Shown here one piece after another: positions 26,313 through 35,607 of a DNA stretch of 64,000 bases. Position 1 is the stretch's first letter; every line of letters starts with the position of its first letter. This DNA comes from Oceanospirillum sp047518265 (GTDB taxonomy: Bacteria > Pseudomonadota > Gammaproteobacteria > Pseudomonadales > Halomonadaceae), in assembly GCA_047518265.1 (NCBI GenBank), contig JAKZRG010000005.1, positions 62,001 through 126,000 on the forward strand, written 5' to 3'. The translations under genes and the position numbers were made by a program. Below the pieces are notes generated by a model. That model did not search any database. It saw only the letters and a program-made list of their open reading frames with translations, and was not told the DNA's origin.

Positions 26313-28826
26313 TTAACTCGGTAAGAACTCCTTACCCCAGCCTTCACCAGCAATTTTGCGTTCGATCATGGATTCGATCTCTTCCGCGCTGTAACCCATG
26401 TCTGCAAGAACCTCTCGGGTGGAGTGACCAAAGCGTTCCGCTGGACGGAAGGCGGTGATGCTGGATTCCGTCGGGCGGATGGAATACTGGTCAATCTGAG
26501 TAATCACATGGCCGCTTGGGTGATCCGGGAAGGTTGAGAAGGCAAAGCTGCCGCGATCAATGCCTACGGTGCCATCGGCTTCTCGGCTGTACAGCTCTCT
26601 TAGGTGTTCAATGGCTTGGGGTTCTGCGGCGGCGATATTGGCGGTGCGCAGTACTTTAGCCCAGTAACTAGCCGGTGCTTTGGCAAAAGCTTCTGTTAGG
26701 AAGGCTTTAATATCATCCGCTTGCTGAATCTCTTGCAAACCTTCAACGGTGGACAGTTTATCCAGTTCTGCAGTGTTGGAGTCTAGGAATAGCCAACCAT
26801 CACTGGTGTTGTAGAAGTGTGATAGCTCATGGTTACCCAGTACTTCACGACCGGAAGGTTCGTCAAAGGGGGCGCGGCCTTCGTAGTCAAAAGCAAATGG
26901 GATCTGTGCATAGTTGGTCACTGCTGACAGTGAGGTACGGGAGCGGGTGGCTTCACCGGTTTTCAGTTTATGGTACAGGGAAGCGGCCATACCCAAACCA
27001 GCAGCGAAACCACAGTTTACATCCAGTGTGCCTAGGTGAGCGTGTTCTTCTGGAGTTTCTGTGCCACCAAAACGACTCATAATACCGCTGTTCGCCTGAA
27101 TGATATCGTCGTAACCGATATAGTCTGTTTTAGGGCCTTGTTTCATACCACCCAGACAATCCAGGCGACAGAAAAGTACGCCAGGGTTGATGGCTTGCAG
27201 GCTATCATGATCCAGTCCCAGTGGTTTCATCTGACGGTTCGGTGCGTTAATGACCACCATATCGACAGATTTCACTAGACGGTTAAAGGCTTCGCGACCT
27301 TCATCAGTGGTGATATCCGCCAGAATACTGCGTTTACTCACGCCGCATTGGAAGGTAAACAGGGTGCCGATTAGCGGATCGTATAGCGGCGTCACCGGAT
27401 CAAGCTTGATCACGTCAGCACCAAAGCGGGTTAAGAAAGCCGCCGAGTGCGGGCCGGCAATGACGTTCGTCAGATCCAGTACCCGCAGGTCTTCCAGCCA
27501 ACCTTTTCCGCTGGCCGGTTGAATCTCAGAGCCCGTGGGGCGAGTCACAGTTTCCTGCTCGGCAACTTCACTTAACTGGGTCAGGGCTTGCTCAAAGCTG
27601 ACATTTTTCCGAGCTTGAGGTTTTAGGATGCTTTCATCCATATCCTCAAACCAAGTGATTGGGCCCGGTTGTTTCATTAAGCCGTATTCTGGATCGTTCA
27701 CTTCAACAATCAGACCCGCAGCATTGGTATGTTCGTCGTTAACCCACTCTTGCGTGGTGCGGTGCGGTGCCCCTGGAATCTGGCCTTCGCCAAACAGTTT
27801 GCCCCATTCCGTAGACGTCTTGGTCAGGAAGGCTTCTTTCATCTTAGCGGAGATAATATCGGCCCATTTTTTCGGTAGAGGGTAGACACCAATAGAGGTT
27901 TCACCGCCCCATTCCGCCAGAGGCATATGCAGATCTTCAACGTCTGGCAGGCCTTCTGCCATCAGCTCATCATAGACACCCAGCATCTGCAGTGCTCGCT
28001 TGGCATGGTTACGGTGAGACGGGCAAACACAGTAGAACTTACGGCCATCGGCACACTGGTAGGTGCGGTAAAACGGATCAAGGTATTCCTGCAGATCCGT
28101 ATAACTCAGATCCATGGTGATGTTGTTGTTTTTACGGTGCTCAATCTCATGCTCACGCATGGTTTTATAGCGTTCTGGCAGGCCTTCAATAACATAGGAG
28201 TTGTAGGACAGGCCTTCCATCAGAGCTGCGGCGACAGGGACCTCAATCTGGTCACCACGACCGGTTTTTTCTCGCTCAACCAGGGCCAATACCACAGAGC
28301 TGGCTGCCAAAGAGGTGGCATAAGAGGAGCCCAGAGGCAGAGGTGAGAAGCTTGGATTTAAGCCCATCAAGACCCGGTTAAAGCCCATATCGGTGAAAGC
28401 ACCACCGGTGGCTGCAACCACACCTTCGGTGGCTTTCCATTCGCGACGCAGTTCATCGTTGCTAGCAAAACCTGGCACGGAAAGGGTGATCAGTTCCGGG
28501 CGCTCTGCACGCAATTTTTCAAAGTCGATACCCAGACGTTGCATAACATCAGGGCGGAAACTTTCGATCACAATATCGGATTGTGCAATCAGAGAAAGTG
28601 CTTGGTTAAGGCCAGAATCTGTTTTCAGATCCAGACGTAAACAGCTTTTATTACGGTTAAGAACGGCGTTAGCGGGATGATCCCACTGAGGGCCTTGTGG
28701 TGGATCAATATGTACCACAGTGGCACCTAAATCAGCCAACACCATAGCAACGGCTGGGCCGGCAATCTGTTGGCCAAAGTCAACTACGCGGACACCTGCC
28801 AGTGGCAATTGATTGTTATTTTTCAT
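26313..28826 (-). CDS. dddD: DMSP CoA-transferase/lyase DddD
   Basis: DddD transfers CoA to dimethylsulfoniopropionate and releases DMS, giving 3-hydroxypropionyl-CoA. The 837-residue protein has two class III (CaiB/BaiF) CoA-transferase domains in tandem, about 8-400 (LAGVRVVDFGQQIAGPAVAM) and 445-830 (LRVLDLTNVIAGPHSAAFL). This double-domain architecture and length are specific to DddD. The C-terminal domain has Asp at residue 602 (LGTLDVNCGF), the position of the catalytic Asp602 known for DddD. The N-terminal domain has no Asp in the matching segment (PLGSSYA). AGGATTGCTGAC precedes the ATG. The gene is divergent from usp-dddT-dddB-dddC, as in Marinomonas-type clusters, which strongly supports the call. 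Confidence 0.94.
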   Translation of the reverse strand: MKNNNQLPLAGVRVVDFGQQIAGPAVAMVLADLGATVVHIDPPQGPQWDHPANAVLNRNKSCLRLDLKTDSGLNQALSLIAQSDIVIESFRPDVMQRLGIDFEKLRAERPELITLSVPGFASNDELRREWKATEGVVAATGGAFTDMGFNRVLMGLNPSFSPLPLGSSYATSLAASSVVLALVEREKTGRGDQIEVPVAAALMEGLSYNSYVIEGLPERYKTMREHEIEHRKNNNITMDLSYTDLQEYLDPFYRTYQCADGRKFYCVCPSHRNHAKRALQMLGVYDELMAEGLPDVEDLHMPLAEWGGETSIGVYPLPKKWADIISAKMKEAFLTKTSTEWGKLFGEGQIPGAPHRTTQEWVNDEHTNAAGLIVEVNDPEYGLMKQPGPITWFEDMDESILKPQARKNVSFEQALTQLSEVAEQETVTRPTGSEIQPASGKGWLEDLRVLDLTNVIAGPHSAAFLTRFGADVIKLDPVTPLYDPLIGTLFTFQCGVSKRSILADITTDEGREAFNRLVKSVDMVVINAPNRQMKPLGLDHDSLQAINPGVLFCRLDCLGGMKQGPKTDYIGYDDIIQANSGIMSRFGGTETPEEHAHLGTLDVNCGFAAGLGMAASLYHKLKTGEATRSRTSLSAVTNYAQIPFAFDYEGRAPFDEPSGREVLGNHELSHFYNTSDGWLFLDSNTAELDKLSTVEGLQEIQQADDIKAFLTEAFAKAPASYWAKVLRTANIAAAEPQAIEHLRELYSREADGTVGIDRGSFAFSTFPDHPSGHVITQIDQYSIRPTESSITAFRPAERFGHSTREVLADMGYSAEEIESMIERKIAGEGWGKEFLPS

Positions 28827-29426
28827 GTCAGCAATCCTGAATTAACGCTGTTCCAACCCACTGATCTAAAACAGTTTTGTTGGACTCGATAGTTGTTTGT
28901 TACAGCCATTACCTTGGCTGCGTTTGCATGATGTCGTGTTTGTATTTTCTGATGGCGTTTTGCTTATGTTTGATTTTCATAAGCTCAATTTTTCAGTTCT
29001 GCCATCAGAGTTTCTATCACGTCATGGATGGGCATGTTAGGAGCGAAATTTGCGTCAAACCAGCAATAAAAAATGGCCCTAAGACATCATTTTTTTTATG
29101 GCTTGATAAGTATATTGATGGAGCTACTAAAGGGAGGAAGAAAAAATAAACACGGATCTAGGCATTGATCGGAGGCGGATGAATTTGAAATTTTGAGACA
29201 GCAGAAATTTAGAGACCAGGGATACAAGGTTGAGCGAAATATTTCGATGTGACGATTTTTAAGCCATAAATATTTTTAGGCCTTAGGGCGGTTTTTTATT
29301 GCTTTTCAGCTTAGGGGCTATTCATAACAATAGCGTTCGTATCGATTTAGGTGATTTTTAATACCTGGCTTCGATGACGAGGGACTCGCAGAACAACTCC
29401 AAAAATCCTAAGCAAAGAGTCGAACC
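28827..29426. other. 600-base divergent control region between dddD and usp-dddT
   Basis: This region must carry the promoters of both arms of the ddd cluster. It contains AAAACAGTTTT (28868-28878) close to dddD and a 13-base direct repeat at 29187-29216. A 90-codon frame (28877-29149, TTG start, no ribosome-binding site, Cys/Phe-rich) is probably not a gene. No RNA gene is recognised. Confidence 0.6.
29187..29216. repeat. 13-base direct repeat with 17-base period
   Basis: GAAATTTTGAGAC (29187-29199) and GAAATTTAGAGAC (29204-29216) differ at one base. They lie about 210-240 bases upstream of the usp start in the divergent ddd promoter region. Confidence 0.6.
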
Positions 29427-29915
29427 ATGAATAATAAATACAACAATGTTGTTATCCCCATAGATCTGGCCCATGAGAGTTCGTGGCGCAGTTCCCTACC
29501 GATAGCAATAGATCACGCGAGAGAGAACAAGGCGACACTTCATGTGGTGACCGTCGTACCTCATGCGGATATCCCGGCTATTGCCGTGCACCTGCCAAAG
29601 GGTATTGATCGACATATCCGAGAAGAAGGCGAAGCCGAGTTAAGCGCTCTAGTACAAGAACTCGTACCTGATGATATTTCTCTGGCGACCCATGTGGGTC
29701 AGGGCCGTATCTACAAAGAGATTTTGCATATAGCCAAAGCGGTGGATGCGGATCTGATTGTGATGGCTTCCCATCGACCTGAATTAGCAGATTACGTCAT
29801 TGGAGCCAATGCGGCCCATGTCACCCGTCATGCCCAATGTTCCGTACTGGTTGTACGAGAAAAAGAGGTTATGGATCAATCGGCGCAAGACCATCATCAG
29901 GAGGCGACAGCATGA
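29427..29915 (+). CDS. UspA-family universal stress protein, coupled to dddT
   Basis: This 162-residue protein has the UspA alpha/beta fold: an N-terminal strand NVVIPIDLAHES, a long central helix, and the C-terminal ATP-binding type motif ADLIVMASHRPELADYVIGANAAHVTRHAQCSVLVV, written in the order G-2x-G-9x-G-S/T-like with substitutions. Its stop codon overlaps the start of dddT by four bases (ATGA), so the two are translated together. In Halomonas a UspA protein (TeaD) encoded with the ectoine TRAP transporter controls uptake. By analogy this one may tune DddT, which is inference. Confidence 0.85.
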   Translation: MNNKYNNVVIPIDLAHESSWRSSLPIAIDHARENKATLHVVTVVPHADIPAIAVHLPKGIDRHIREEGEAELSALVQELVPDDISLATHVGQGRIYKEILHIAKAVDADLIVMASHRPELADYVIGANAAHVTRHAQCSVLVVREKEVMDQSAQDHHQEATA

Positions 29916-31528
29916 GTCATCACTCATCACAACAAAAGGGACTGCCGGAGTCTGGCCTGTTTGCTGGAGTCAATCCGGTTATGGCCTTAGGTTCCGCCAT
30001 TCTGGTAATGGCCTTTGTTTTATTCACCATTGTTGATCCCGAATATGCCAATGGAATCTACAGTGCCGCTAAAGGTTATATCGCGTCGGATCTAGCCTGG
30101 TACTACATTGGTTTAATCAGCTTTTTCCTGTTTTTTGCCGTTTGGTTAGCTTTTAGCCGTTACGGGGATATCCGTTTGGGAAAAGACTCGGATCGTCCTG
30201 AATTCAGTAACTTCTCTTGGTTCTCTATGCTATTTGGTGCCGGGATTGGTATCGGTATTCTGTTCTGGAGTATCGCTGAGCCTATTTATCATTTTCAGAG
30301 TAACCCTCTGATCGGTGAAACTCAGCAACAGACGGTGGAAGCGGCTCAAGTGGCCATGCGTATCTCTATTTTTCATTGGGGATTACACGGCTGGGGTTTA
30401 TTTGCCGTGATCGGTCTGGTTCTGGCTTATTTCTCTTACCGCAAGGGATTACCGCTATCGATCCGTTCCAGCTTGTATCCGCTATTTGGTGACCGTATTT
30501 ATGGCCCTATCGGTCACGCAGCCGACCTTTTGGCGGTGTTTGGTACTGTGTTTGGTATTGCCACCTCTCTGGGTTTAGGTGCGCAGCAGATGAACGCGGG
30601 CCTGTCCTATATGCTGGGTCTAGAGGTATCCACGAGTAATCAGATTATTTTGATTGCGGTGTTATCTATTATCGCTACGGCTTCGGTATTGACCGGTTTG
30701 GATAGGGGTATTCGGATTCTGAGTGAACTGAATATGCACCTGACTATCCTGATTCTGGGGCTGTTTATTGTTTTTGGTCCAACGGCCTATGTCTTGGGTG
30801 CCTTTGTCACCAATATTGGTGATTATCTGTTCCATGCGGTAGAGCTGGGTTTATGGGTCGATCCTGATCCTAAGAGTCAATGGCAGGGTTGGTGGACGAT
30901 TTTCTACTGGGGTTGGTGGATCGCTTGGGCACCTTTCTGTGGCGTGTTTATCGCACGTATCTCTAAAGGCCGCACCATCCGTGAATTTATTCTGGGTGTA
31001 CTGGTAGCGCCTACGGTACTGGCCGCATTCTGGATCACTATCTTTGGCAATACCGCCATGTTTGTGGAACTGTTTGGCAGCGGCGGTGTGGTTGAAGCCG
31101 TTAATGCAGATACGACTATGGCGCTATTTAAAACCATCGAGTTGATGGGCGCTGGTGAGATCATGACTCTGGTGATGTCGGGTATCTGTACTGTGATGCT
31201 GATTACCTACTTTGTCACCTCGGCAGATTCTGCAACGCTAGTGATCTGTACTTTGATCTCTATGGGAGAGGAACATCCACCTGCGCGTTACCGTATTTTC
31301 TGGGGCGTGGCGATTGGTGCGGTTGCTGCAGTATTGCTCTATGCCGGTGGCCTGAAAGCCCTACAAACGGCTTCTATTGTGGCGGCGCTGCCTTTCTCAA
31401 TTATTGTTGTGATGGCGACTTATGGTTTGTACAAATCTTTGCGGGAAGAGGTTGTGCCGGGCAAAGAGACTCAAACCAAAGTTGCAGAGCAAGAGTCTGT
31501 CCAAGCTCCTGCTGAAGCAGTAGTGTAA
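29912..31528 (+). CDS. dddT: BCCT-family betaine/DMSP transporter
   Basis: This 538-residue inner-membrane carrier has 12 helices. The BCCT signatures are WSIAEPIYHF, FHWGLHGWGLFAVIGLVLAY (about 153-172), LSELNMHLT and the Trp-rich stretch WWTIFYWGWWIAWAPFCG (about 330-347), which forms the substrate-binding aromatic box for trimethylammonium or dimethylsulfonium groups. ATG 29912 overlaps the usp stop and follows AGGAGGCGAC; a longer in-frame start at 29837 lies deep inside usp and is rejected. Position between dddD and dddB identifies it as DddT, importing DMSP by sodium or proton symport. Other betaines are possible co-substrates. The short C-terminal tail, rich in Glu/Gln/Ala, resembles an osmosensing tail only weakly. 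Confidence 0.9.
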   Translation: MSHHSSQQKGLPESGLFAGVNPVMALGSAILVMAFVLFTIVDPEYANGIYSAAKGYIASDLAWYYIGLISFFLFFAVWLAFSRYGDIRLGKDSDRPEFSNFSWFSMLFGAGIGIGILFWSIAEPIYHFQSNPLIGETQQQTVEAAQVAMRISIFHWGLHGWGLFAVIGLVLAYFSYRKGLPLSIRSSLYPLFGDRIYGPIGHAADLLAVFGTVFGIATSLGLGAQQMNAGLSYMLGLEVSTSNQIILIAVLSIIATASVLTGLDRGIRILSELNMHLTILILGLFIVFGPTAYVLGAFVTNIGDYLFHAVELGLWVDPDPKSQWQGWWTIFYWGWWIAWAPFCGVFIARISKGRTIREFILGVLVAPTVLAAFWITIFGNTAMFVELFGSGGVVEAVNADTTMALFKTIELMGAGEIMTLVMSGICTVMLITYFVTSADSATLVICTLISMGEEHPPARYRIFWGVAIGAVAAVLLYAGGLKALQTASIVAALPFSIIVVMATYGLYKSLREEVVPGKETQTKVAEQESVQAPAEAVV

Positions 31529-31680
31529 GGTCTCTAGATCTTAGATAAACCGCTATAACGAATTTAATAAATATAAAAACGAGCGCCAGCTTTCAGGCTT
31601 GGTGCCATTCAGTGAAAGGGTAATGGAGAGGATGCTATTTAAAGCAGCCTCTTCATATAAGCAGATATTTAGGAGTCGAT

Positions 31681-32838
31681 ATGTCTACGCAAGTGATTCT
31701 TCCGCGCATTATGCAGGTGGGTGAAAATGCCAGTCAGGACATTCCTGCTGTACTGGCGGGTTTAGACTGCAAACGTCCATTGATTATCACCGATAAGATG
31801 ATGGTGGAGCTGGGTTATGCCGGTCGTATTCAAGCCTGTTTGGCTGAGCATCAAATTAGTGCTGAAGTCTTTGATGATACGGTGCCGGAGCCGACGGTCG
31901 CGTCTATTCAAGCGGGTGTGGATAAGATCCGTGCCGGTGACTACGACAGTATTATCGCTTTAGGCGGTGGTAGCCCTATCGATAGCGCTAAAGCTATGGG
32001 CATTTTGGGCAAATTTGGTGGCGAGATGCGGGATTATAAGTTCCCACGTATCGTTAACGAAGAAGGCTTGCCGATTATTGCAATTCCTACCACGGCAGGT
32101 ACCGGCTCTGAGGTGACACGTTTTACCATCATCACTGATGAAACCACTGATGAGAAGATGTTATGCGTCGGTATAGGCTTTATGCCGGTAGCGGCTTTGG
32201 TGGATTATAACCTGACCCTATCTCTACCGGCTCGTATCACCGCTGATACGGGGATTGATGCTCTGACTCATGCGATGGAAGCCTATGTTAGTCAGAAGGC
32301 CAGTCCTTATAGTGATAGTCAGGCTCTATCGGCTATGCGTCTGTTGGGGCCAAATCTGCGCCGGGTGTATCACGATGGTTCTGATACCGAGGCCCGTGAA
32401 GCTATGATGTTGGGCTCTACTCTGGCGGGTATCGCTTTCTCGAATGCTTCCGTAGCCTTGGTGCATGGCATGAGCCGTCCGATTGGTGCAGCTTTCCATG
32501 TGCCTCATGGTTTGTCTAATGCCATGTTGCTGCCTGCGGTAACAGAATTCTCTATTCCGGCGGCGTCCAAGCGTTACGCGGATTGTGCCCGTGCTATGGG
32601 CGTGGCCACTGAGCAAGATAGCGATTCCGTCGCCAATGAGAAACTGTTAGTGGAACTGCGCGCTATTAATGAAGAACTGCAAGTGCCTAGCCCTGAGCAG
32701 TTTGGTATTGAGCGTCAGGTCTTTATGGATATGATGCCAACCATGGCCGAGCAGGCATTAGCCTCTGGCTCCCCCAATAATAACCCCCGTGTACCGAGTG
32801 CCGAAGAGGTTATCGAGATCTATAAACAGCTCTGGTAA
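31681..32838 (+). CDS. dddB: Iron-containing alcohol dehydrogenase DddB
   Basis: This 385-residue group III alcohol dehydrogenase has the NAD-binding GGGSPIDSAKAMG (about 97-109), PTTAGTGSEVTRF (about 136-148), and metal-ligand region DALTHAMEAYVSQKASP with later His in HGMSRPIGAAFHVPHGLSNAM. DddB-type enzymes sit beside dddD in Marinomonas and are thought to oxidise 3-hydroxypropionate (or its CoA-linked precursor) to malonate semialdehyde. The ribosome-binding site is TTAGGAGTCGAT. It lies 152 bases after dddT and 188 before dddC, so internal promoters or processing sites are possible. Confidence 0.9.
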   Translation: MSTQVILPRIMQVGENASQDIPAVLAGLDCKRPLIITDKMMVELGYAGRIQACLAEHQISAEVFDDTVPEPTVASIQAGVDKIRAGDYDSIIALGGGSPIDSAKAMGILGKFGGEMRDYKFPRIVNEEGLPIIAIPTTAGTGSEVTRFTIITDETTDEKMLCVGIGFMPVAALVDYNLTLSLPARITADTGIDALTHAMEAYVSQKASPYSDSQALSAMRLLGPNLRRVYHDGSDTEAREAMMLGSTLAGIAFSNASVALVHGMSRPIGAAFHVPHGLSNAMLLPAVTEFSIPAASKRYADCARAMGVATEQDSDSVANEKLLVELRAINEELQVPSPEQFGIERQVFMDMMPTMAEQALASGSPNNNPRVPSAEEVIEIYKQLW

Positions 32839-32845
32839 TCCCTGG

Positions 32846-32917
32846 GATACGGGGTTCCTCTTACTTAAACAAAAGGAGACTTTCTCCTTTGTTATATAGA
32901 AGGGATACCCCGTTATC
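32846..32917. repeat. Nested hairpins between dddB and dddC
   Basis: Outer arms 32846-32855 (GATACGGGGT) and 32907-32917 pair with one bulged T. Inner arms AAAGGAGA (32872-32879) and TCTCCTTT (32883-32890) form a separate hairpin. It may end or attenuate the dddB transcript, though there is no long T-run. Confidence 0.6.
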
Positions 32918-33026
32918 TTCTGCTTTTTGATAAACCCTTTATTGAGCTGAATTTTCAGTTCCTAAGACTTAAGCCAATTTATAAGGGGCAGGGTTAACTC
33001 TGTCTGATTACTTTTAGGATATTGCT

Positions 33027-34517
33027 ATGAACACAGTCGGTCATTTAATTAACGGTGAAGTGTCAACTGAAGCGGCACGTTTACAAGATGTCTTTAATCC
33101 AGCTACTGGCGAACCAACTAAGCAGGTGGCTCTGGCCTCAGCGGCGACCGTTGAAGAAGCCATTGCAGCGGCAGAAGCGGCTTTTCCAGCGTGGCGTAAT
33201 ACGCCGGTAGGCAAACGTGCGGCTGTGATGTTCCGTTTTAAAGCGTTGCTGGAGCAGAACGCTGAAAAGATCTGCCAGATGATCGGTGAAGAGCACGGTA
33301 AAATCAGCCACGATGCTGCCGGTGAGTTACAACGGGGTCTGGAATGTGTGGAATACGCTTGCGGTGTAGCCGAGCTGGTTAAAGGTGAGCATAGCCGTAA
33401 TGTGGGCCCGGGTATTGATTCTTGGAGCGAGTTCCAGCCATTAGGTGTGGTTGCCGGTATTACGCCGTTTAACTTCCCGGCGATGGTGCCGCTGTGGATG
33501 TACCCTATGGCGATTGCCTGCGGTAATACTTTTATTCTGAAACCGTCCGAGCGTGATCCTTCCTCGACACTGTTTATTGCTGAACTGCTACAAGAAGCGG
33601 GCCTGCCAAAAGGTGTTATCAACGTAGTAAACGGTGATAAAGAAGCGGTGGATATCCTGCTGACGGATGAGCGTGTTAAAGCCGTCAGTTTTGTCGGTTC
33701 CACGCCGATTGCGGAATATATCTATTCCACAGCCAATGCTAATGGCAAGCGTTGTCAGGCCTTAGGCGGTGCGAAAAACCACGCGATCGTTATGCCGGAT
33801 GCAGATATGGATAACGCCGTTAACCAACTGTTGGGCGCTGCCTTTGGTTCTTCCGGTGAGCGCTGCATGGCGCTGTCTGTAGCTGTTGCGGTTGGTGATG
33901 AAGCGGCGGATGCTCTTGTGAGCAAAATGAGTGCGGCTATGGAGCCTTTAAAGGTAGGTGCATACTCCGATAGCAATAATGATTTTGGCCCGGTAATTAC
34001 CCGTCAGCACCAAGAAAAAGTCGTGGGTTATATCGACAGTGCTGAAGAAGATGGTGCCAAAATTGTGGTAGATGGTCGCGATCCTCAGGTATCTGGCTAT
34101 GAAAATGGCTTCTTTGTGGGTGCAACCCTGATTGATGCTGTGACCACAGATATGGTCAGCTATCAGGAAGAGATTTTTGGCCCGGTTCTGCAAGTGGTAC
34201 GTGTGGATACCATGGAAGAAGCCATGAAGCTGATCAACGATCACGAATACGGTAACGGTACCTGTATCTTTACCCGTGACGGTGAAGCGGCACGTTACTT
34301 CTCCGACAATATCCAGGTAGGTATGGTAGGTATTAACGTCCCTCTACCTGTACCTGTGGCATACCACAGCTTTGGTGGTTGGAAGCGTTCACTGTTTGGT
34401 GATCTGCACGCTTATGGCCCGGATGCGGTACGTTTCTATACTAAGCGTAAAACCATTACTCAACGCTGGCCTTCCAGCGGTGTGCGTGAAGGTGTGAGCT
34501 TTGCTTTCCCGAGCTAA
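33027..34517 (+). CDS. dddC: Malonate/methylmalonate semialdehyde dehydrogenase (CoA-acylating)
   Basis: This 496-residue aldehyde dehydrogenase of the MmsA group has VAGITPFNFPAMVPLWMYP (about 141-159), FVGSTPIAEYIYS and the catalytic Cys in SSGERCMALS (about 280), which lacks the Glu general base of ordinary ALDHs, as expected for a CoA-acylating enzyme. The C-terminal GWKRSLFGDLHAYGPDAVRFYTKRK is diagnostic for MMSDH. In the DMSP pathway it converts malonate semialdehyde to acetyl-CoA and CO2. TTAGGATATTGCT precedes ATG 33027. It could also serve valine or beta-alanine degradation, but the neighbourhood makes DddC the best name. Confidence 0.92.
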   Translation: MNTVGHLINGEVSTEAARLQDVFNPATGEPTKQVALASAATVEEAIAAAEAAFPAWRNTPVGKRAAVMFRFKALLEQNAEKICQMIGEEHGKISHDAAGELQRGLECVEYACGVAELVKGEHSRNVGPGIDSWSEFQPLGVVAGITPFNFPAMVPLWMYPMAIACGNTFILKPSERDPSSTLFIAELLQEAGLPKGVINVVNGDKEAVDILLTDERVKAVSFVGSTPIAEYIYSTANANGKRCQALGGAKNHAIVMPDADMDNAVNQLLGAAFGSSGERCMALSVAVAVGDEAADALVSKMSAAMEPLKVGAYSDSNNDFGPVITRQHQEKVVGYIDSAEEDGAKIVVDGRDPQVSGYENGFFVGATLIDAVTTDMVSYQEEIFGPVLQVVRVDTMEEAMKLINDHEYGNGTCIFTRDGEAARYFSDNIQVGMVGINVPLPVPVAYHSFGGWKRSLFGDLHAYGPDAVRFYTKRKTITQRWPSSGVREGVSFAFPS

Positions 34518-34627
34518 TTAAGTTTTTGTTTTAAGTGTTGTCATTTGATTTTGCGGTGCCTTTTTGCAGTTTTGTGAAGGCATCGCGTTTTTGTTTCTGA
34601 TGAGCGACTTTTTTAATCATTATTTTA

Positions 34628-34669
34628 CTTTTAAAAGGCTTTTAAAGCGCTTTAAAGGTACTTTTAAAG
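34628..34669. promoter_or_regulatory. Cluster of four CTTTTAAAG boxes upstream of IclR gene
   Basis: Boxes lie at 34628-34637, 34639-34647, 34650-34657 and 34661-34669, spaced about 10-12 bases, one helical turn. They sit 36-77 bases before the IclR start, where a bound regulator would act on the promoter. A similar cluster lies at 50439-50487. Confidence 0.6.
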
Positions 34670-34704
34670 AACCGTTCAACAGAAAATATTGTGATGGAGG
34701 TTTA

Positions 34705-35589
34705 ATGGATACTGCCTTGCCAAATAACGTTCAGCCAATCAAACAAGCAGAAAAACAAAGTCAGGAGAAAAGTAAAAAGGGGACAAAGAGGTCGCCTAAA
34801 AAACAGATAAAAGAAGCGCCAAGGGAGAAGGGCTCTTCCATTACTCGGGTATTGGAAATTATCGAAGCGGTATCTCGTGCTGAACGGCCCATGTCACCGG
34901 CAGATCTGGCGTATCAGCTGGATATCCCGAAACCCAGTATCCACCGCTTGCTTAGTCAATTAGAGACAGACGGTTATGTGCAAACCAATATGCGGGGATT
35001 GCTGCTTCCCGGTGATCGCATGCACGGTATTGCTATGGGTGTACTTTATAGCGGCCGTTTTAAGGCGTTACGACAAGCGATTCTAACCCGGTTGACCGAA
35101 GAGATCGGTGAAACCTGCGGTATCGCCATACCCAATGGCACCGAGATGATCTATTACGACAGGGTGCAATCGGATACTCGCTTGCAGCTGCATCTACCCG
35201 TGGGCAGTCACACCCCCACTTGGTGTACCTCCAGTGGAAAGCTCTACCTCAGCAGTTTACCCAAAGAACGCCGCCAGCGGATTATTAGAAAACTGCCGCT
35301 GACACAATATGCCCGCAATACTCTGATGGATGCAGATATTTTGGAAGAAGCTTTGGCAGAGATTCAGGAAACGGAATTAGGCACAGATAATGAAGAGTTT
35401 GTGGATGGAATGGCCGCCTGTGCGGTTCCGGTTAAAGACGAAAACGGTAAGTTATTTGCCTGCTTATTTGTCCACGCACCCTTAATCCGAAAGAGCTTGG
35501 AAGAACTGAAAACCTATACGCCATTATTGCGACAAGCCGCACTAGAGCTAGGTCAGTTAATCAACGATACTGAAGTCGGAAAAAGTTAA
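34705..35589 (+). CDS. IclR-family regulator in the ddd cluster
   Basis: This protein has 294 residues from ATG 34705, which is preceded by GGAGG at a 6-base distance. A longer in-frame start at 34564 would cross the box cluster and is rejected. The first 45 residues are Lys/Gln-rich and probably disordered. They are followed by the IclR winged helix (ITRVLEIIEAVSRAERPMS, LAYQLDIPKPSIHRLLSQLE) and the ligand-binding domain (ETCGIAIPNGTEMIYYDRVQ, GSHTPTWCTSSGKLYLSSLP, EEFVDGMAACAVPVKD). It follows dddC by about 190 bases and precedes a LysR gene by 18. It likely responds to a pathway intermediate. The boxes in its promoter suggest autoregulation. Confidence 0.88.
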   Translation: MDTALPNNVQPIKQAEKQSQEKSKKGTKRSPKKQIKEAPREKGSSITRVLEIIEAVSRAERPMSPADLAYQLDIPKPSIHRLLSQLETDGYVQTNMRGLLLPGDRMHGIAMGVLYSGRFKALRQAILTRLTEEIGETCGIAIPNGTEMIYYDRVQSDTRLQLHLPVGSHTPTWCTSSGKLYLSSLPKERRQRIIRKLPLTQYARNTLMDADILEEALAEIQETELGTDNEEFVDGMAACAVPVKDENGKLFACLFVHAPLIRKSLEELKTYTPLLRQAALELGQLINDTEVGKS

Positions 35590-35607
35590 TCTAAGGTCAG
35601 GATAATT

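Noticed and set aside
28877..29149. 90-codon frame in the dddD/usp divergent region
   Set aside because: TTG start without ribosome-binding site, Cys/Phe-rich low-quality protein, and it lies where promoters for both sides are needed.
33041..33703. 220-codon minus-strand frame inside dddC
   Set aside because: It mirrors a well-supported ALDH gene; Ser/Thr/Pro-rich composition is typical of antisense shadow frames.
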